A stretch of 64,000 nucleotides of DNA from Marinomonas phaeophyticola (GCF_026966905.1 NZ_JAPUBN010000024.1:62001-126000), one strand, 5' to 3'; shown: positions 1-9,770, numbered from the stretch's first letter. The notes: generated from the letters alone by a model not told the origin. A program made the numbers and translations.

Positions 1-86
1 TATTGAAAACATCCTCTGCACCCACAAACACAAGAAGAGTTCAAAAGAGAGTCACTTTAAGATAGAAGCCTAGAGAGCTCCGTTCT

Positions 87-131
87 ATAATAGCGCTATT
101 ATTGTAGGCTACTTATCGGAACTTTTATAAA
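87..131 (+). promoter_or_regulatory. Probable hisB promoter with a 16-bp palindrome
   Basis: A perfect 16-bp palindrome, ATAATAGCGCTATTAT, lies at 87-102. Overlapping and following it is a plausible sigma-70 promoter: TTGTAG at 102-107, an 18-bp spacer, and TATAAA at 126-131, about 45 bp ahead of the hisB start. The palindrome sits where an operator over the -35 element would sit. The motifs are visible; the regulatory role is inferred. The rest of 1-173 shows no gene. Confidence 0.4.
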
Positions 132-173
132 ATAGCTTCACATTACCTTATTTTAAACACGGAGAATCCATTC

Positions 174-767
174 ATGTCCGACCGTATTGCCAGTGTTGAA
201 CGCAACACTCTTGAGACTCAAATTAAAGTAACCATCAACCTAGATGGCACAGGTAAATTCAATTGTGAGACAGGAGTGCCTTTTCTTGATCATATGCTTG
301 ACCAAGTAGCGCGTCACGGTTTAATTGATATGGATATTCATGCTGTAGGTGATCTACATATTGATGCGCACCATACGGTAGAAGATTTAGGTATTACACT
401 AGGCCAAGCCTTTGATAAAGCCGTTGGTGATAAGAAAGGCATAAAGCGTTACGGACACGCTTATGTCCCTTTAGATGAAGCGTTATCTCGTGTTGTCATC
501 GACTTTTCTGGCCGCCCAGGCTTAGAAATGCACGTTCCCTTTACACGTGGCTCCGTAGGTGGCTTTGATGTAGACCTATTTTCTGAATTCTTCCATGGAT
601 TCATTAACCACGCCAAAGTAACTCTGCATTTAGATAATCTACGTGGAAAAAACACGCACCACCAAGCCGAGACTATCTTTAAAGCATTCGGTCGTGCCTT
701 GCGTATGGCATTAGAAGTCGATGAGCGTATGGCTGGACAAATGCCATCAACTAAAGGTTGCTTATAA
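174..767 (+). CDS. hisB: Imidazoleglycerol-phosphate dehydratase HisB
   Basis: This enzyme dehydrates imidazole glycerol phosphate to imidazole acetol phosphate in cytoplasmic histidine synthesis. At 197 residues it is the usual monofunctional length. The two duplicated metal-binding motifs are present: AHHTVEDLG near residue 66 and [12 protein letters not shown] near residue 162, both giving manganese-binding His and Glu. An AGGAG-like site (ACGGAGAA) precedes the ATG. It is the first gene of a hisB-hisH-hisF run, with hisH starting 10 bp downstream. No HisN/HisB phosphatase fusion of the enterobacterial kind is present. Confidence 0.97.
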   Translation: MSDRIASVERNTLETQIKVTINLDGTGKFNCETGVPFLDHMLDQVARHGLIDMDIHAVGDLHIDAHHTVEDLGITLGQAFDKAVGDKKGIKRYGHAYVPLDEALSRVVIDFSGRPGLEMHVPFTRGSVGGFDVDLFSEFFHGFINHAKVTLHLDNLRGKNTHHQAETIFKAFGRALRMALEVDERMAGQMPSTKGCL

Positions 768-777
768 AGGTTTTATC

Positions 778-1440
778 ATGACAAACCCAAAAAAATCCGT
801 TGTCGCCGTTATCGATTATGGCATGGGAAACTTACATTCTGTCGCCAAAGCCCTCGAACATGTTGCTGACGAAAATACCCAAGTCATAGTAACGAGTGAT
901 CCTGCTGTTATCGATGCGGCGGATAGAGTTCTGCTTCCTGGCGTTGGGGCCATTCGTGATTGCATTGGTGAAATGCATAATACGGGGCTTGTACCTAGTA
1001 TTCGTAAAGCCATGTCAGAAAAACCCTTTCTCGCTATTTGTGTGGGCATACAATCATTAATGTCTCATAGCGAAGAAAATAATGGCGTTGAATGTTTAGA
1101 TCATTTCCAAGGCAATGCTCTCTTCTTTGGTGAAAGCCATGTTGACCATGACGGCAGCAAATTAAAAGTGCCTCATATGGGATGGAATCAGGTTTCACAA
1201 AAAATGGCTCACCCTTTATGGGAAGGCATTCCAGACAATGCCCGCTTTTACTTCGTCCACAGCTATTATGTTGTACCAAAAAATAAAGATGAAATCGCTG
1301 GCACCTGTGATTATGGATTAGAGTTTTGTGTTGCCTTAGCAAAAGACAATGTTTTTGCCGTGCAATTTCACCCAGAAAAAAGCCATAAAGACGGTTTACA
1401 GCTGTATAAGAACTTTATCAATTGGGACGGCAAACCGTAA
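778..1440 (+). CDS. hisH: Imidazole glycerol phosphate synthase glutaminase subunit HisH
   Basis: The class I glutamine amidotransferase subunit supplies ammonia to HisF for forming imidazole glycerol phosphate and AICAR. The protein has 220 residues from the ATG at 778, which begins MTNPKKSVVAVIDYGMGN. An in-frame ATG at 721 lies inside hisB and is rejected. The nucleophile Cys occurs in AICVGIQ and the His/Glu pair in FHPEKS near the C-terminus. The Shine-Dalgarno site (AAAGG) overlaps the hisB stop, indicating translational coupling. The nucleophile loop reads ICVGIQ rather than the more common ICLGMQ. Confidence 0.95.
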   Translation: MTNPKKSVVAVIDYGMGNLHSVAKALEHVADENTQVIVTSDPAVIDAADRVLLPGVGAIRDCIGEMHNTGLVPSIRKAMSEKPFLAICVGIQSLMSHSEENNGVECLDHFQGNALFFGESHVDHDGSKLKVPHMGWNQVSQKMAHPLWEGIPDNARFYFVHSYYVVPKNKDEIAGTCDYGLEFCVALAKDNVFAVQFHPEKSHKDGLQLYKNFINWDGKP

Positions 1441-1481
1441 CGGTTAATCATCCTTCTTTAAAACCATTTTAGGAGCCGGAA

Positions 1482-2255
1482 ATGGGCTTAGCAAAACGCA
1501 TAATTCCTTGTCTTGATGTTGATAATGGTCGAGTCGTTAAGGGCGTGCAATTCCTAGACATTCGCGATGCGGGTGATCCAGTTGAAGTTGCCAAACGTTA
1601 TGATGAACAAGGCGCAGATGAAATTACATTTTTAGACATCACCGCCAGCTCTGATAACAGAGAAACCACAGTACACATGGTAGAAGCCATTGCCAGTCAG
1701 GTATTTATTCCGCTAACCGTTGGTGGCGGCATCCGTACCTGTGAAGATATACGACGCATGTTGAATGCTGGTGCTGATAAAGTCGGCATTAATACGGCAG
1801 CGGTGTTTAATCCAGACTTTGTCCGTGAAGCCGCACAACGTTTTGGCTCTCAGTGTATCGTCGTCGCAATTGATGCCAAAAAAGTCAGTGCTGAAGGTGA
1901 AGCCGACAAATGGGAAATATTCACCCATGGTGGCCGTAAACCTACCGGACTGGATGCCGTTGAATGGGCAAAAAAAATGGTGGCCTATGGCGCAGGAGAA
2001 ATCCTTCTTACTAGCATGGACAGAGATGGCACCAAAAACGGCTTTGATCTTGGCGTAACTCGCGCTATCAGTGAAGCCGTTCATGTTCCTGTTATTGCTT
2101 CTGGTGGCGTTGGCAACTTAGAGCATTTAGTCGATGGCGTCATAGAAGGGAAAGCAGATGCGGTACTAGCGGCCAGCATTTTTCACTTTGCTGAATACAG
2201 CATCCAAGAAGCAAAAGAAACCATGCAAGCAGCAGGCATTGAAATGCGCTTGTAG
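1482..2255 (+). CDS. hisF: Imidazole glycerol phosphate synthase cyclase subunit HisF
   Basis: This (beta/alpha)8-barrel enzyme condenses PRFAR with HisH-derived ammonia to imidazole glycerol phosphate and AICAR. The 257-residue protein starts with the family signature [19 protein letters not shown], which carries the first catalytic Asp. The second catalytic Asp is in VVAIDAKK near residue 130, and phosphate-binding glycines lie in TVGGGIR and IASGGVG. A clear AGGAG site lies 8 bp before the ATG. It follows hisH by only 41 bp, so hisA, which normally separates the two, is not here. HisA is homologous, but the N-terminal signature and the length identify HisF. Confidence 0.96.
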   Translation: MGLAKRIIPCLDVDNGRVVKGVQFLDIRDAGDPVEVAKRYDEQGADEITFLDITASSDNRETTVHMVEAIASQVFIPLTVGGGIRTCEDIRRMLNAGADKVGINTAAVFNPDFVREAAQRFGSQCIVVAIDAKKVSAEGEADKWEIFTHGGRKPTGLDAVEWAKKMVAYGAGEILLTSMDRDGTKNGFDLGVTRAISEAVHVPVIASGGVGNLEHLVDGVIEGKADAVLAASIFHFAEYSIQEAKETMQAAGIEMRL

Positions 2256-2286
2256 AACCACATTCTCCGATCAGTTAAGGTTCATT

Positions 2287-2323
2287 AAAAAAAGTACTTA
2301 CTCTTAACAGTAGGTGCTTTTTT
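2287..2323 (+). terminator. Rho-independent terminator after hisF
   Basis: An A-rich left arm and AGTACTTACT at 2293-2302 pair, with two G-U wobbles, with AGTAGGTGCT at 2309-2318 around a 6-nt loop, followed by TTTTT. It lies about 30 bp beyond the hisF stop and should end the his transcript. The flanking A run could make it work in both directions. Confidence 0.8.
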
Positions 2324-2628
2324 AGTGCTTCCACTCAAGTTTCTTCAGTAAAATACCAATAAATACCACTTTATAAAAGTGGCGCTAAAACGAATGTCGT
2401 CTTCTGAAGTGTCATTTTTTATCCCCTCACCCTGACACTTCTTACTTATTAAAACCTTAGTTCTTTCTCAGAGCGCAAAAAACAAGACAAAACCTTGAAT
2501 AAGAAAAGCCTCATATTGTGTGCAACGCATTTTCTTTTAGAGTACTCCGCTCGCTCATTAAGACTATCTACTATTACTAAGCGAAATATCTCTTAAAAAT
2601 CATTCTTTAAGCCATATGGGGTTTTGTT
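2324..2628. other. Intergenic stretch with one hairpin
   Basis: No coding sequence is supported here. The one structure seen is an inverted repeat, GAAGTGTCA at 2406-2414 with TGACACTTC at 2433-2441 (9 bp, 18-nt loop), without a T run. The 3' part presumably contains the promoter of the next membrane-protein gene, but no convincing -35/-10 pair could be assigned. Confidence 0.4.
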
Positions 2629-3048
2629 ATGAATACTGTTTCCGTACCACAAGAAAAGCTAAGCTGGGTATTATTTGGTATCCGCGCGAGTGTTTTTCTT
2701 GTCTTAATCATGTGGACCTTGGATAAATTAATAAATCCAGGGCATACAGCTGCTGTTTTCAAAACCTTCTACGCCATCTCAGATATTGGACCATCCTTGA
2801 TTTTAGCGATGGGAATAGTACAAGCGGCGATTGTTATCAGTTTCTTAATTGGTTTTCAAAAACGCTGGATGACATTGATTATTTTAGTTCTGCATTTAGG
2901 GTCAACTTTGGCGCCAATGGCTCGCTATTTTGACCCATTTGCGAACCTATTATTTTTTGCCGCTTGGCCTATTTTAGCCGCCATTGTTGGGCTTTATGTT
3001 TTACGGGATTTCGATACAAAATTCTCAATAGATAAGCCAGCACAATAA
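2629..3048 (+). CDS. Small integral membrane protein, DoxX-like
   Basis: This is a 139-residue protein with four predicted membrane helices at roughly residues 13-32, 52-75, 81-98 and 107-127, and short charged ends. Its size and helix pattern resemble DoxX/DUF417-type membrane proteins. No catalytic or ligand motif is visible, so no function is assigned. The gene stands alone between the his terminator and gshA, and is followed by its own hairpin. The start fits the first hydrophobic segment, but the ribosome site is weak (TGGGG about 10 bp upstream). Confidence 0.75.
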   Translation: MNTVSVPQEKLSWVLFGIRASVFLVLIMWTLDKLINPGHTAAVFKTFYAISDIGPSLILAMGIVQAAIVISFLIGFQKRWMTLIILVLHLGSTLAPMARYFDPFANLLFFAAWPILAAIVGLYVLRDFDTKFSIDKPAQ

Positions 3049-3061
3049 CGCGGAGATAAAC

Positions 3062-3105
3062 AAAAGAGTGACTTTATTTACACGGATAAATTAAATCACT
3101 CTTTT
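3062..3105 (+). terminator. Hairpin terminator after the DoxX-like gene
   Basis: A perfect 10-bp stem forms between AAAAGAGTGA at 3062-3071 and TCACTCTTTT at 3096-3105, with a 24-nt loop. The right arm ends in four T residues. It begins 14 bp after the stop codon. The long loop makes it weaker than a classical terminator. The rest of 3106-3324 shows no gene and should carry the gshA promoter. Confidence 0.5.
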
Positions 3106-3324
3106 ATCGATAAAAATACATTCACATTTAAAGTCGTCTTTTCTTAATATTCTCACCATACAATGAATATCCTTGTGCCAAAACGATGGCCAAAAGAATA
3201 AATAACCTCGCGTAATCAGCAATGAATGTGAAAGCGATGGCTTACACTCTTGCCGCTTTGATTCACTCAAGAGTACAATCGGCAAAACTAATATTAAAAT
3301 GCCTTACCTAAAAAGGAATATGAT

Positions 3325-4917
3325 TTGACTACTCCGCTGTCCACCGCCTTAACGGCACTCGATGCATTCTGTCAACAGAACAAAAATGCAACACCACTCA
3401 CTTTTCACCGAGGAGTCGAGCGCGAAGCACTGAGAGTCAAGAAATCAGACGGTAGAATCTCCCACCTTCCCCATCCCAAAAAACTAGGCTCAGCATTAAC
3501 ACACAGTTCCATAACCACAGACTATTCTGAATCGTTAATGGAATTTATCACTGGCGTTCATCCAAATGTTGAAGGGGTGATGTCTGAGCTCAATACCATC
3601 CATCATTTTGTAAACCACACGTTGGCAGAACAGGATGAATGTCTTTGGCCAGCCAGTATGCCTTGCTACTTGGAAAGCAACGCCGATGTGCCAATTGCAG
3701 ACTACGGTACATCCAATGTAGGCAAATTGAAAAAAGTATATCGAGAGGGCTTATCAAACCGTTATGGCCGTATCATGCAGTGTATTGCCGGTATGCATTA
3801 TAATTTCTCTTTTGATAAAGACTTTTGGACTTTCTTACAGTCCTATAAAACAGGTTCTGTTAACAGCAACACGCTTCAAGACTTTAAATCAGACAGTTAC
3901 TTTGCCCTAATTCGTAACTTTAGACGTAATTCTTGGCTGTTGTCATATCTCTTTGGTGCATCACCAGCCGTTGATAAAAGCTTTTTTCAGAAAGGTACAG
4001 ACAGACTCAGTACATTAGCGGAGCATACCTATTTTGGAGAAAATGCAACGTCCCTTAGAATGAGTGATCTAGGTTATCAAAATAATGCCCAAGCCGATTT
4101 GTTCGTCTGTTACAACGAAGTAAGCACCTACATTCAAACCTTAAAAAAGGCATTAAAAACGCCCTATCCGAAATACCAGCAGATCGGTCTCAAAGTTGAT
4201 GGGCACTATCAACAGCTAAACACCAATATTTTACAGATTGAAAATGAATACTACAGTGACATTCGACCTAAGCGTGTAACGGAATCTGGAGAACACCCAA
4301 GTACCGCATTACAATCCAGAGGCGTTGAATACATAGAAGTCAGGATTATGGATATCGACCCCTTCTCTTCTATCGGTATGTCTAAAAATACCTTGTACTT
4401 TATGGATGTATTCTTAGTTTTTTGTATGCTAGATAGCGACAACCCTTTGCTTGAAGAGGAATGCCATGCACTCAGAGAGCTACAACAGGAAATTGCGACA
4501 CACGGCAGAGATGAGAGTTACCTCTTTGATTTTGGAAATGGCAATGTCTCACTGAAAGATCAAGGTCTAACTCTACTTGAAAAATTACAACAGGTTGCGC
4601 AGTTCTTAAGCCAACAAACAGGCAACGAAAACTACATTAAAGCCATTGAAGTCGAAATGCAGACCTTTAACGAGACGAGCTCATTACCTTCAAATAAACT
4701 GTTATCGTTAGCTGAGGGCGCTGGCAGCTATACTGACGCCATGCTTGAGTTAGCAAAAAAACAACAAAAACAATGGCTTAGTATCCCAGTATCAAAAGAA
4801 GAAAGTGACCTATTTGCACAACAAGCAAAAGCATCGTTAGAAAAACAAGATGCAATTGAGGCGGCAGATACACTGGATTTTGATACTTACCTAACCGAGT
4901 ATTTAACACCTCAGTAA
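3325..4917 (+). CDS. gshA: Glutamate-cysteine ligase GshA (type 1, proteobacterial)
   Basis: GshA joins L-glutamate and L-cysteine with ATP, the first and rate-limiting step of glutathione synthesis. The 530-residue length matches the proteobacterial type 1 family (about 520). Family landmarks are the N-terminal GVEREALRV, the TTDYSESLMEFIT segment, and the central QIENEYYSDIRPKR and VEYIEVRIMDIDPF motifs that bind metal and ATP. The start is TTG at 3325, preceded by AAAAGGA at good spacing. No in-frame ATG near the N-terminus keeps the conserved beginning. The gene is monocistronic and convergent with engB. Confidence 0.95.
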   Translation: MTTPLSTALTALDAFCQQNKNATPLTFHRGVEREALRVKKSDGRISHLPHPKKLGSALTHSSITTDYSESLMEFITGVHPNVEGVMSELNTIHHFVNHTLAEQDECLWPASMPCYLESNADVPIADYGTSNVGKLKKVYREGLSNRYGRIMQCIAGMHYNFSFDKDFWTFLQSYKTGSVNSNTLQDFKSDSYFALIRNFRRNSWLLSYLFGASPAVDKSFFQKGTDRLSTLAEHTYFGENATSLRMSDLGYQNNAQADLFVCYNEVSTYIQTLKKALKTPYPKYQQIGLKVDGHYQQLNTNILQIENEYYSDIRPKRVTESGEHPSTALQSRGVEYIEVRIMDIDPFSSIGMSKNTLYFMDVFLVFCMLDSDNPLLEEECHALRELQQEIATHGRDESYLFDFGNGNVSLKDQGLTLLEKLQQVAQFLSQQTGNENYIKAIEVEMQTFNETSSLPSNKLLSLAEGAGSYTDAMLELAKKQQKQWLSIPVSKEESDLFAQQAKASLEKQDAIEAADTLDFDTYLTEYLTPQ

Positions 4918-4934
4918 TAGCAGAAAAGAGACGC

Positions 4935-4966
4935 CTGAAGGGATACAGTTTATCTTATCCCTTCAG
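4935..4966. terminator. Hairpin between convergent gshA and engB
   Basis: CTGAAGGGATA at 4935-4945 pairs perfectly with TATCCCTTCAG at 4956-4966 (11 bp, 10-nt loop). It sits between two converging genes, where a shared terminator is expected. Neither side has a T run, so termination is inferred from position only. Confidence 0.4.
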
Positions 4967-5015
4967 AGACAAAGCGAGATCATTTGGCTAAATAAAGCTA
5001 AGAGGAACGCATTGA

Positions 5016-5660
5016 CTACTGCTGTGCTTCTTTTGCTTCTTTGGTAAATTGGCTAAGGTCTAACCATTCACCTAATTTATTTCTTAACGTATCCAGTCCA
5101 TCGCTAGACAAGCCAGAGAAGGTTTGTACCGTTCCAATTACACCACGTTCGTTGAGGTTCTTTTGAACTTGTAACATGGTCGATTTAGCTGGTCCACGTT
5201 TAAGTTTATCTGACTTAGTCAGCAAAACATGTACTGGCATTTGGTTCGCCTGAGCCCAATCAAGCATTAGCTCATCAAACTCTTTTAATGGGTGGCGGAT
5301 GTCCATCACCAAAACAAATCCTACTAACGAACGTCGGTTCATTAAATAGTCTTGCATATGGGCTTGCCAGTTGACTTTCATGGCAACGGGTACTTTTGCA
5401 AACCCATAGCCAGGTAAGTCAATGAGTCTGCGTTCATCAACATTTAGACCAAAACAATTAATTAATTGTGTTCGTCCAGGAGTCTTAGAAGTTCGAGCTA
5501 ATTTCTTTTGGTCGGTTAATGTATTTAATGCCGTCGACTTACCAGCATTGGAGCGGCCAGCAAAAGCCACCTCCAAACCTTGGTCAATTGGGCATTGAGA
5601 AAGTTTTTCAGCACTTTTAATAAAATAAGCTGAATGAAAAATAGGATCAAAGGGTGTCAT
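5016..5660 (-). CDS. engB: Ribosome biogenesis GTPase EngB/YsxC
   Basis: This is a small GTPase of the TrmE-Era-EngA-EngB-Septin class needed for assembly of the large ribosomal subunit. Its 214 residues carry G1 GRSNAGKS near residue 36, G2 with TPGRT, G3 DLPGYG, G4 TKSD and a C-terminal helix. The N-terminal [12 protein letters not shown] matches the family. It is divergent from the cytochrome c4 gene across a 209-bp gap, the same arrangement as in pseudomonads (engB | cc4 - dsbA). Confidence 0.95.
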   Translation of the reverse strand: MTPFDPIFHSAYFIKSAEKLSQCPIDQGLEVAFAGRSNAGKSTALNTLTDQKKLARTSKTPGRTQLINCFGLNVDERRLIDLPGYGFAKVPVAMKVNWQAHMQDYLMNRRSLVGFVLVMDIRHPLKEFDELMLDWAQANQMPVHVLLTKSDKLKRGPAKSTMLQVQKNLNERGVIGTVQTFSGLSSDGLDTLRNKLGEWLDLSQFTKEAKEAQQ

Positions 5661-5869
5661 AAGTTGATATTCGTCAATAGAGTCTGATTAGCGTTCACGT
5701 TTTTCATTTGGTTGTATATAATGCCTATTAAATTGTTTATTTACCATGCTTTAACTCGGTACTTCTTGATTAGTCTACTGCAGTAGGTAAGTATACAGGT
5801 CATATATCGTGTTGTTTTGTCATGCCAGTCAAAACAAACACATTTTTATTGATATGTCAGGGGCAGTAA

Positions 5870-6472
5870 ATGAAAAAAGTATTAGTAGGTATGTTGGTCG
5901 CAGTTGGCGCAACATCAGTAGCAATGGCGCAAGGCAATGCCGATGCAGGGAAAGAATTAACAGCCGTTTGTGCAGCATGTCATGCCGCCGATGGTAATAG
6001 CCTAGCACCTACCTTTCCAAAACTTGCTGGCCAGCAAGAGAAATATCTTCTTAAGCAATTAACGGATATTAAATCAGGGAATCGTAAAGTTACTGAAATG
6101 ACCGGTTTACTCGATAATTTAACCGATCAAAACCTAGCAGACATCGCCGCTTATTTTGCCAATAACTCCGTTGTAGTTGGTCAAGCTGATGCCGCACTAG
6201 TCGAAGCCGGTAAAGCAATCTACCGTACGGGTAACCCTAAAACAGGCGTACCAGCATGTACGGCATGCCATGGACCTACAGGACAAGGGCTTGGTTCTGC
6301 AGCATTTCCTGCTCTAAGTGGTCAACATGCGGACTACACCAAGTCACAGCTAAAAGCATTCCAGACACAAGAACGTTCAAACGATCCAGCAAATATCATG
6401 CGTGGTATTGCATTTAAGATGAATGATCGTGAAATAGAAGCCGTAGCGAGCTACATTCAAGGTTTATATTAA
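5870..6472 (+). CDS. Periplasmic dihaem cytochrome c4
   Basis: This is a 200-residue periplasmic electron carrier between the bc1 complex and terminal oxidases. A Sec signal peptide covers about residues 1-20 (MKKVLVGMLVAVGATSVAMAQ). Two class I haem-binding motifs follow, CAACH near residue 35 and CTACH near residue 130, one in each half of an internally duplicated fold. Axial Met candidates lie in KVTEMTG and ANIMRGIAFKM. An AGGGGCA site precedes the ATG. The longer upstream frame starting at 5809 is not used. It neighbours dsbA, in keeping with periplasmic redox genes. Confidence 0.93.
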   Translation: MKKVLVGMLVAVGATSVAMAQGNADAGKELTAVCAACHAADGNSLAPTFPKLAGQQEKYLLKQLTDIKSGNRKVTEMTGLLDNLTDQNLADIAAYFANNSVVVGQADAALVEAGKAIYRTGNPKTGVPACTACHGPTGQGLGSAAFPALSGQHADYTKSQLKAFQTQERSNDPANIMRGIAFKMNDREIEAVASYIQGLY

Positions 6473-6664
6473 ACCGATCGATACGTAATGCATGCGATTT
6501 TCAGAACAAACACCTTTAAATGAAGTGCCATTGAGGGTGTTTGTCGTAAGCATTACGTAAAGTTAACGAAAACACGTGCTATAAACTCCTATGGCAAGTC
6601 ATATTTTAGGTAGAATTTTATAAATAATTAATACACTATTTATTGACATCATTTGGAGAATTCA

Positions 6665-7288
6665 ATGAAAAAACTGTTTTTATCTTTCGTGCTTACATTT
6701 TTATTACCAACGCTGGCTATGGCGGCGGAATACAGTCCTGGTAACGGTTATACTCTTATCAAATCCCCAGTAAGAACCGCTTCTCCGGACAAAGTAGAAG
6801 TAGTCGAAATTTTTTGGTATGGCTGCCCTCACTGTTTCGCTCTTGAACCATTAACTCAAGCTTGGTCTGCAGATCTTCCTGAAGACGTTGACTTCAAATT
6901 CCTACCCGCGGTATTCGGCCGTAATTGGCTAGCACACGCAAAAGCGTATCATGTAGCCGACATATTAAATGTTGTTGATAAAACTCACGTAAATTTATTT
7001 AATGCTATACATCTAGATAAGCGTCGTTTGAATTCAGAAGACGATCTTGCTGAATTCTTTGCTCAGTACGGAGTAAGTGAAGAAGAATTCAAAAAGCAGT
7101 ATGATTCTTTTGCCGTTAATAGTCGCTTGAAACAAGCTGATGCGAAAATTCGAGCGTATGGCGCACGTGGAGTACCTGGCTTAATCGTAAATGGAAAATA
7201 TTTAGTGACGGCAGAGACGGCAAATGGTAGTAATAACATCTATAATGTCGTTGACTATTTAATAGAACAAGAACGTAAAACAATGTAG
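6665..7288 (+). CDS. dsbA: Thiol:disulfide interchange protein DsbA
   Basis: This periplasmic oxidase introduces disulfide bonds into exported proteins. From the ATG at 6665 it has 207 residues, with a Sec signal peptide (MKKLFLSFVLTFLLPTLAMA) cleaved after AMA. The thioredoxin-fold active site is FWYGCPHC, the Cys-Pro-His-Cys of DsbA, and the cis-Pro loop is RGVPGLIVNGKY. GGAG lies 6 bp before this ATG. An in-frame TTG at 6653 is upstream of that ribosome site and is rejected. The GGDEF gene follows after 15 bp, probably in the same transcript. Confidence 0.95.
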   Translation: MKKLFLSFVLTFLLPTLAMAAEYSPGNGYTLIKSPVRTASPDKVEVVEIFWYGCPHCFALEPLTQAWSADLPEDVDFKFLPAVFGRNWLAHAKAYHVADILNVVDKTHVNLFNAIHLDKRRLNSEDDLAEFFAQYGVSEEEFKKQYDSFAVNSRLKQADAKIRAYGARGVPGLIVNGKYLVTAETANGSNNIYNVVDYLIEQERKTM

Positions 7289-7303
7289 TTAAAGTGAGGA
7301 ATA

Positions 7304-8842
7304 ATGTCAGATCCAGCAACAACACAGCTGATAGAGACGCTCCGAAAAGCCGTTTCTAGAACAAGTATGATGGCAGAAGGAACGGACCCTCAACTGGATC
7401 TGGCGTTAAAAGAAATACGACAAACCATTACGTCTAACTCTGATGCAAATGCCATAAGCGCTGTTTTAAAAGCATCAGAGCCCAAATTGATAAAGGCGGA
7501 TGAGGCGCGAGACTTTCGAGCTAAAAAGCTGCGAGATACGCTGCACGACCTTATCGACCTTTTAGAACGTTTGCCCAGTCACACGGTTCCTCAGAAACAA
7601 AAAAAAGACCTCTTAACAAAAATACGTAGTCAATGGCAGTCTATTTCGCATTGGCCGGAATTAGTTGAATCGTCTATATCTCTTATAGAAGCAACCCTAC
7701 TCGTTGATAACGAAGCAAAAAACGGAAAACGCTCTCTATTTAAGAAACTCTTTTCAAAAAATGGCAATGAAAGTACGATCGCAGAAAAAAACGTTTCTGG
7801 TATTTTGCTTGATGTTTCTCAGACACTGACGTCACTGTTAGATAATTTATCCTTGCCAGAGAATTTTGATGATCAAATAAGTGATGTGAAACTGTTTTTA
7901 AATGACTCTAGAAGTTTAGAACACATTCCAAAAATGGTTGCAGAAACAACCAATTTAGCCATGATAGCCCTTGGTAAGAATCAACAAGATCTGACATCTT
8001 ACCTTAGCCAGCTCAACTCTCAACTTGCCTCCATTAACGCCGGAATCGTTACCAGTTATAAAAGTCAACGAACACTGACCTCTACTCGTCACGATTTTAA
8101 TTCAGAATTGCAAAAGCAAGTTTCAGAAACCACGACGGCCGTCACTCAAGCAACAGACCTTGGCAGCTTGAAAAATTTAATAGAGACGAAACTAGAAACC
8201 ATATCGTCTACTATGGATACCTATCAGAAACAAATGTTAGATCAAGAGAAACAAGCTAGCCAATCTATTTCTCAATTAAGAAATAAAGTTAGCAGAATGG
8301 AAAAGGACGCATCTACGTTACGGTTGAACCTCCAACAAAAATTGGCCCAAGCTATGACAGATAGTTTGACCAACCTACCAAATAGAGCGGCCTATCAAGA
8401 TTCAATTTTACCCATCTGCAATATGAACAAGAAAGCAAGAACCCATTTAGCGCTTGCCGTATGTGATATAGACCACTTTAAAAGCGTTAACGACACTTGG
8501 GGTCATCTGGCTGGCGATAAGGTTCTAAGATTGATTCCTAGGCAAATACGCAGTGCGCTAACAGAAAAAGATATGGCGTTTCGTTACGGTGGTGAAGAGT
8601 TTGTGATTCTACTCCCAGATACCACACTAGAAACGGCAAAAATGAAAATGGAAGCCATTCGTCAAGCGGTTGAAAAGATGCCATTTAACGTCCAAGGCGT
8701 TCCCGTTCCTATTACTATTTCAATAGGAATCGCATTATTAAAAGCCGATGAGACTCACGAAGGATTATTTGAAAGGGCGGATAAGAGTTTGTACCTAGCA
8801 AAAGAACAAGGTCGGAACAGAGCCATTTTTGCCCAAACTTAA
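7304..8842 (+). CDS. Diguanylate cyclase, GGDEF domain, DgcH-like
   Basis: The protein probably synthesises cyclic di-GMP. Of 512 residues, the first ~340 are helical and hydrophilic without transmembrane segments, including a likely coiled coil at about 270-350. The C-terminal ~165 residues are a GGDEF domain beginning at the LTDSLTNLPNRAAY signature, with the substrate loop FRYGGEEFVILLP (GGEEF variant, catalytically competent). No RxxD inhibitory site is seen immediately upstream of GGEEF. Its place after dsbA matches the pseudomonad dsbA-dgcH order (PA5487 in P. aeruginosa), so a conserved soluble cyclase is likely. What its N-terminal part senses is unknown. Confidence 0.88.
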   Translation: MSDPATTQLIETLRKAVSRTSMMAEGTDPQLDLALKEIRQTITSNSDANAISAVLKASEPKLIKADEARDFRAKKLRDTLHDLIDLLERLPSHTVPQKQKKDLLTKIRSQWQSISHWPELVESSISLIEATLLVDNEAKNGKRSLFKKLFSKNGNESTIAEKNVSGILLDVSQTLTSLLDNLSLPENFDDQISDVKLFLNDSRSLEHIPKMVAETTNLAMIALGKNQQDLTSYLSQLNSQLASINAGIVTSYKSQRTLTSTRHDFNSELQKQVSETTTAVTQATDLGSLKNLIETKLETISSTMDTYQKQMLDQEKQASQSISQLRNKVSRMEKDASTLRLNLQQKLAQAMTDSLTNLPNRAAYQDSILPICNMNKKARTHLALAVCDIDHFKSVNDTWGHLAGDKVLRLIPRQIRSALTEKDMAFRYGGEEFVILLPDTTLETAKMKMEAIRQAVEKMPFNVQGVPVPITISIGIALLKADETHEGLFERADKSLYLAKEQGRNRAIFAQT

Positions 8843-9014
8843 CAAAACGCCAGGTTTCTAGGTAGGTTTTCCCATAAAGCAAAAATAGCTATCTGATTCG
8901 CTAACAGATTAAGGTATCCTATTAATATTATTTACCTATTTATTTAAAGACTGCGTTTTTACCAAATATTAAACAGCGCATGAACGCAATACAGCCATAG
9001 GATTGAGTTTAGTT

Positions 9015-9770
9015 ATGCAAGATTCGTCAAACAACACTACCCACTTTGGATTTAAAGAAATCCCAACAGACGAAAAAGTGGATGCGGTTGCTCAAGTATT
9101 CCATTCCGTAGCGGCCAAATACGACATAATGAACGACCTTATGTCTGGTGGCGTCCATCGATTGTGGAAAATGCACACTATCAATCAATCTGGAGTCAGA
9201 GCGGGCAATAAAGTACTTGATATTGCTGGCGGCACAGGTGATTTAACCCTTAGATTCTCTCGAATCGTTGGCTCTACAGGGCAAGTTATTCTTGCCGATA
9301 TTAACGACTCCATGTTGAAAGTAGGCCGTGATAAACTGGCTAATAAAGGCGTTGTTGGTAATGTAAAGTTCGCCCAAGCCAATGCTGAAGCCTTACCTTT
9401 CGCAGATAACACCTTCGACTGTATTACCATTGCCTTCGGTTTAAGAAATGTGACCGACAAAGACGCCGCGCTTAGGTCCATGTACCGAGTTCTAAAGCCC
9501 GGTGGCAGATTACTGGTATTAGAGTTTTCTAAACCAGAGTCCGAATGTTTATCAACTATTTATGATCAATACTCTTTCAGACTGCTGCCCTTTATGGGGA
9601 AAATCATTGCGAATGATTCAGAAAGCTACCGCTATCTTGCTGAATCTATCCGCATGCACCCAGACCAAGAAACATTAAAAGGCATGATGGATTCTGCAGG
9701 ATTTGAACGCACCTCGTACCAAAACCTCACTGGTGGTATCGTCGCTTTACACAAAGGGTTCAAATACTAA
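9015..9770 (+). CDS. ubiE: Ubiquinone/menaquinone biosynthesis C-methyltransferase UbiE
   Basis: This SAM-dependent enzyme methylates the quinone ring carbon in ubiquinone (and, where present, menaquinone) synthesis. The protein is 251 residues from the ATG at 9015. A TTG at 9003 is in frame but has no spaced ribosome site. Family motifs are [19 protein letters not shown], the SAM loop [12 protein letters not shown], and the C-terminal [12 protein letters not shown]. UbiB begins 2 bp after the stop, indicating tight coupling. The ubiJ gene that usually sits between them is absent. Confidence 0.95.
   Translation: MQDSSNNTTHFGFKEIPTDEKVDAVAQVFHSVAAKYDIMNDLMSGGVHRLWKMHTINQSGVRAGNKVLDIAGGTGDLTLRFSRIVGSTGQVILADINDSMLKVGRDKLANKGVVGNVKFAQANAEALPFADNTFDCITIAFGLRNVTDKDAALRSMYRVLKPGGRLLVLEFSKPESECLSTIYDQYSFRLLPFMGKIIANDSESYRYLAESIRMHPDQETLKGMMDSAGFERTSYQNLTGGIVALHKGFKY

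Noticed and set aside
721..777. Longer HisH start inside hisB
   Set aside because: It adds 19 residues with no homology; the ATG at 778 has a ribosome site and begins the conserved N-terminus.
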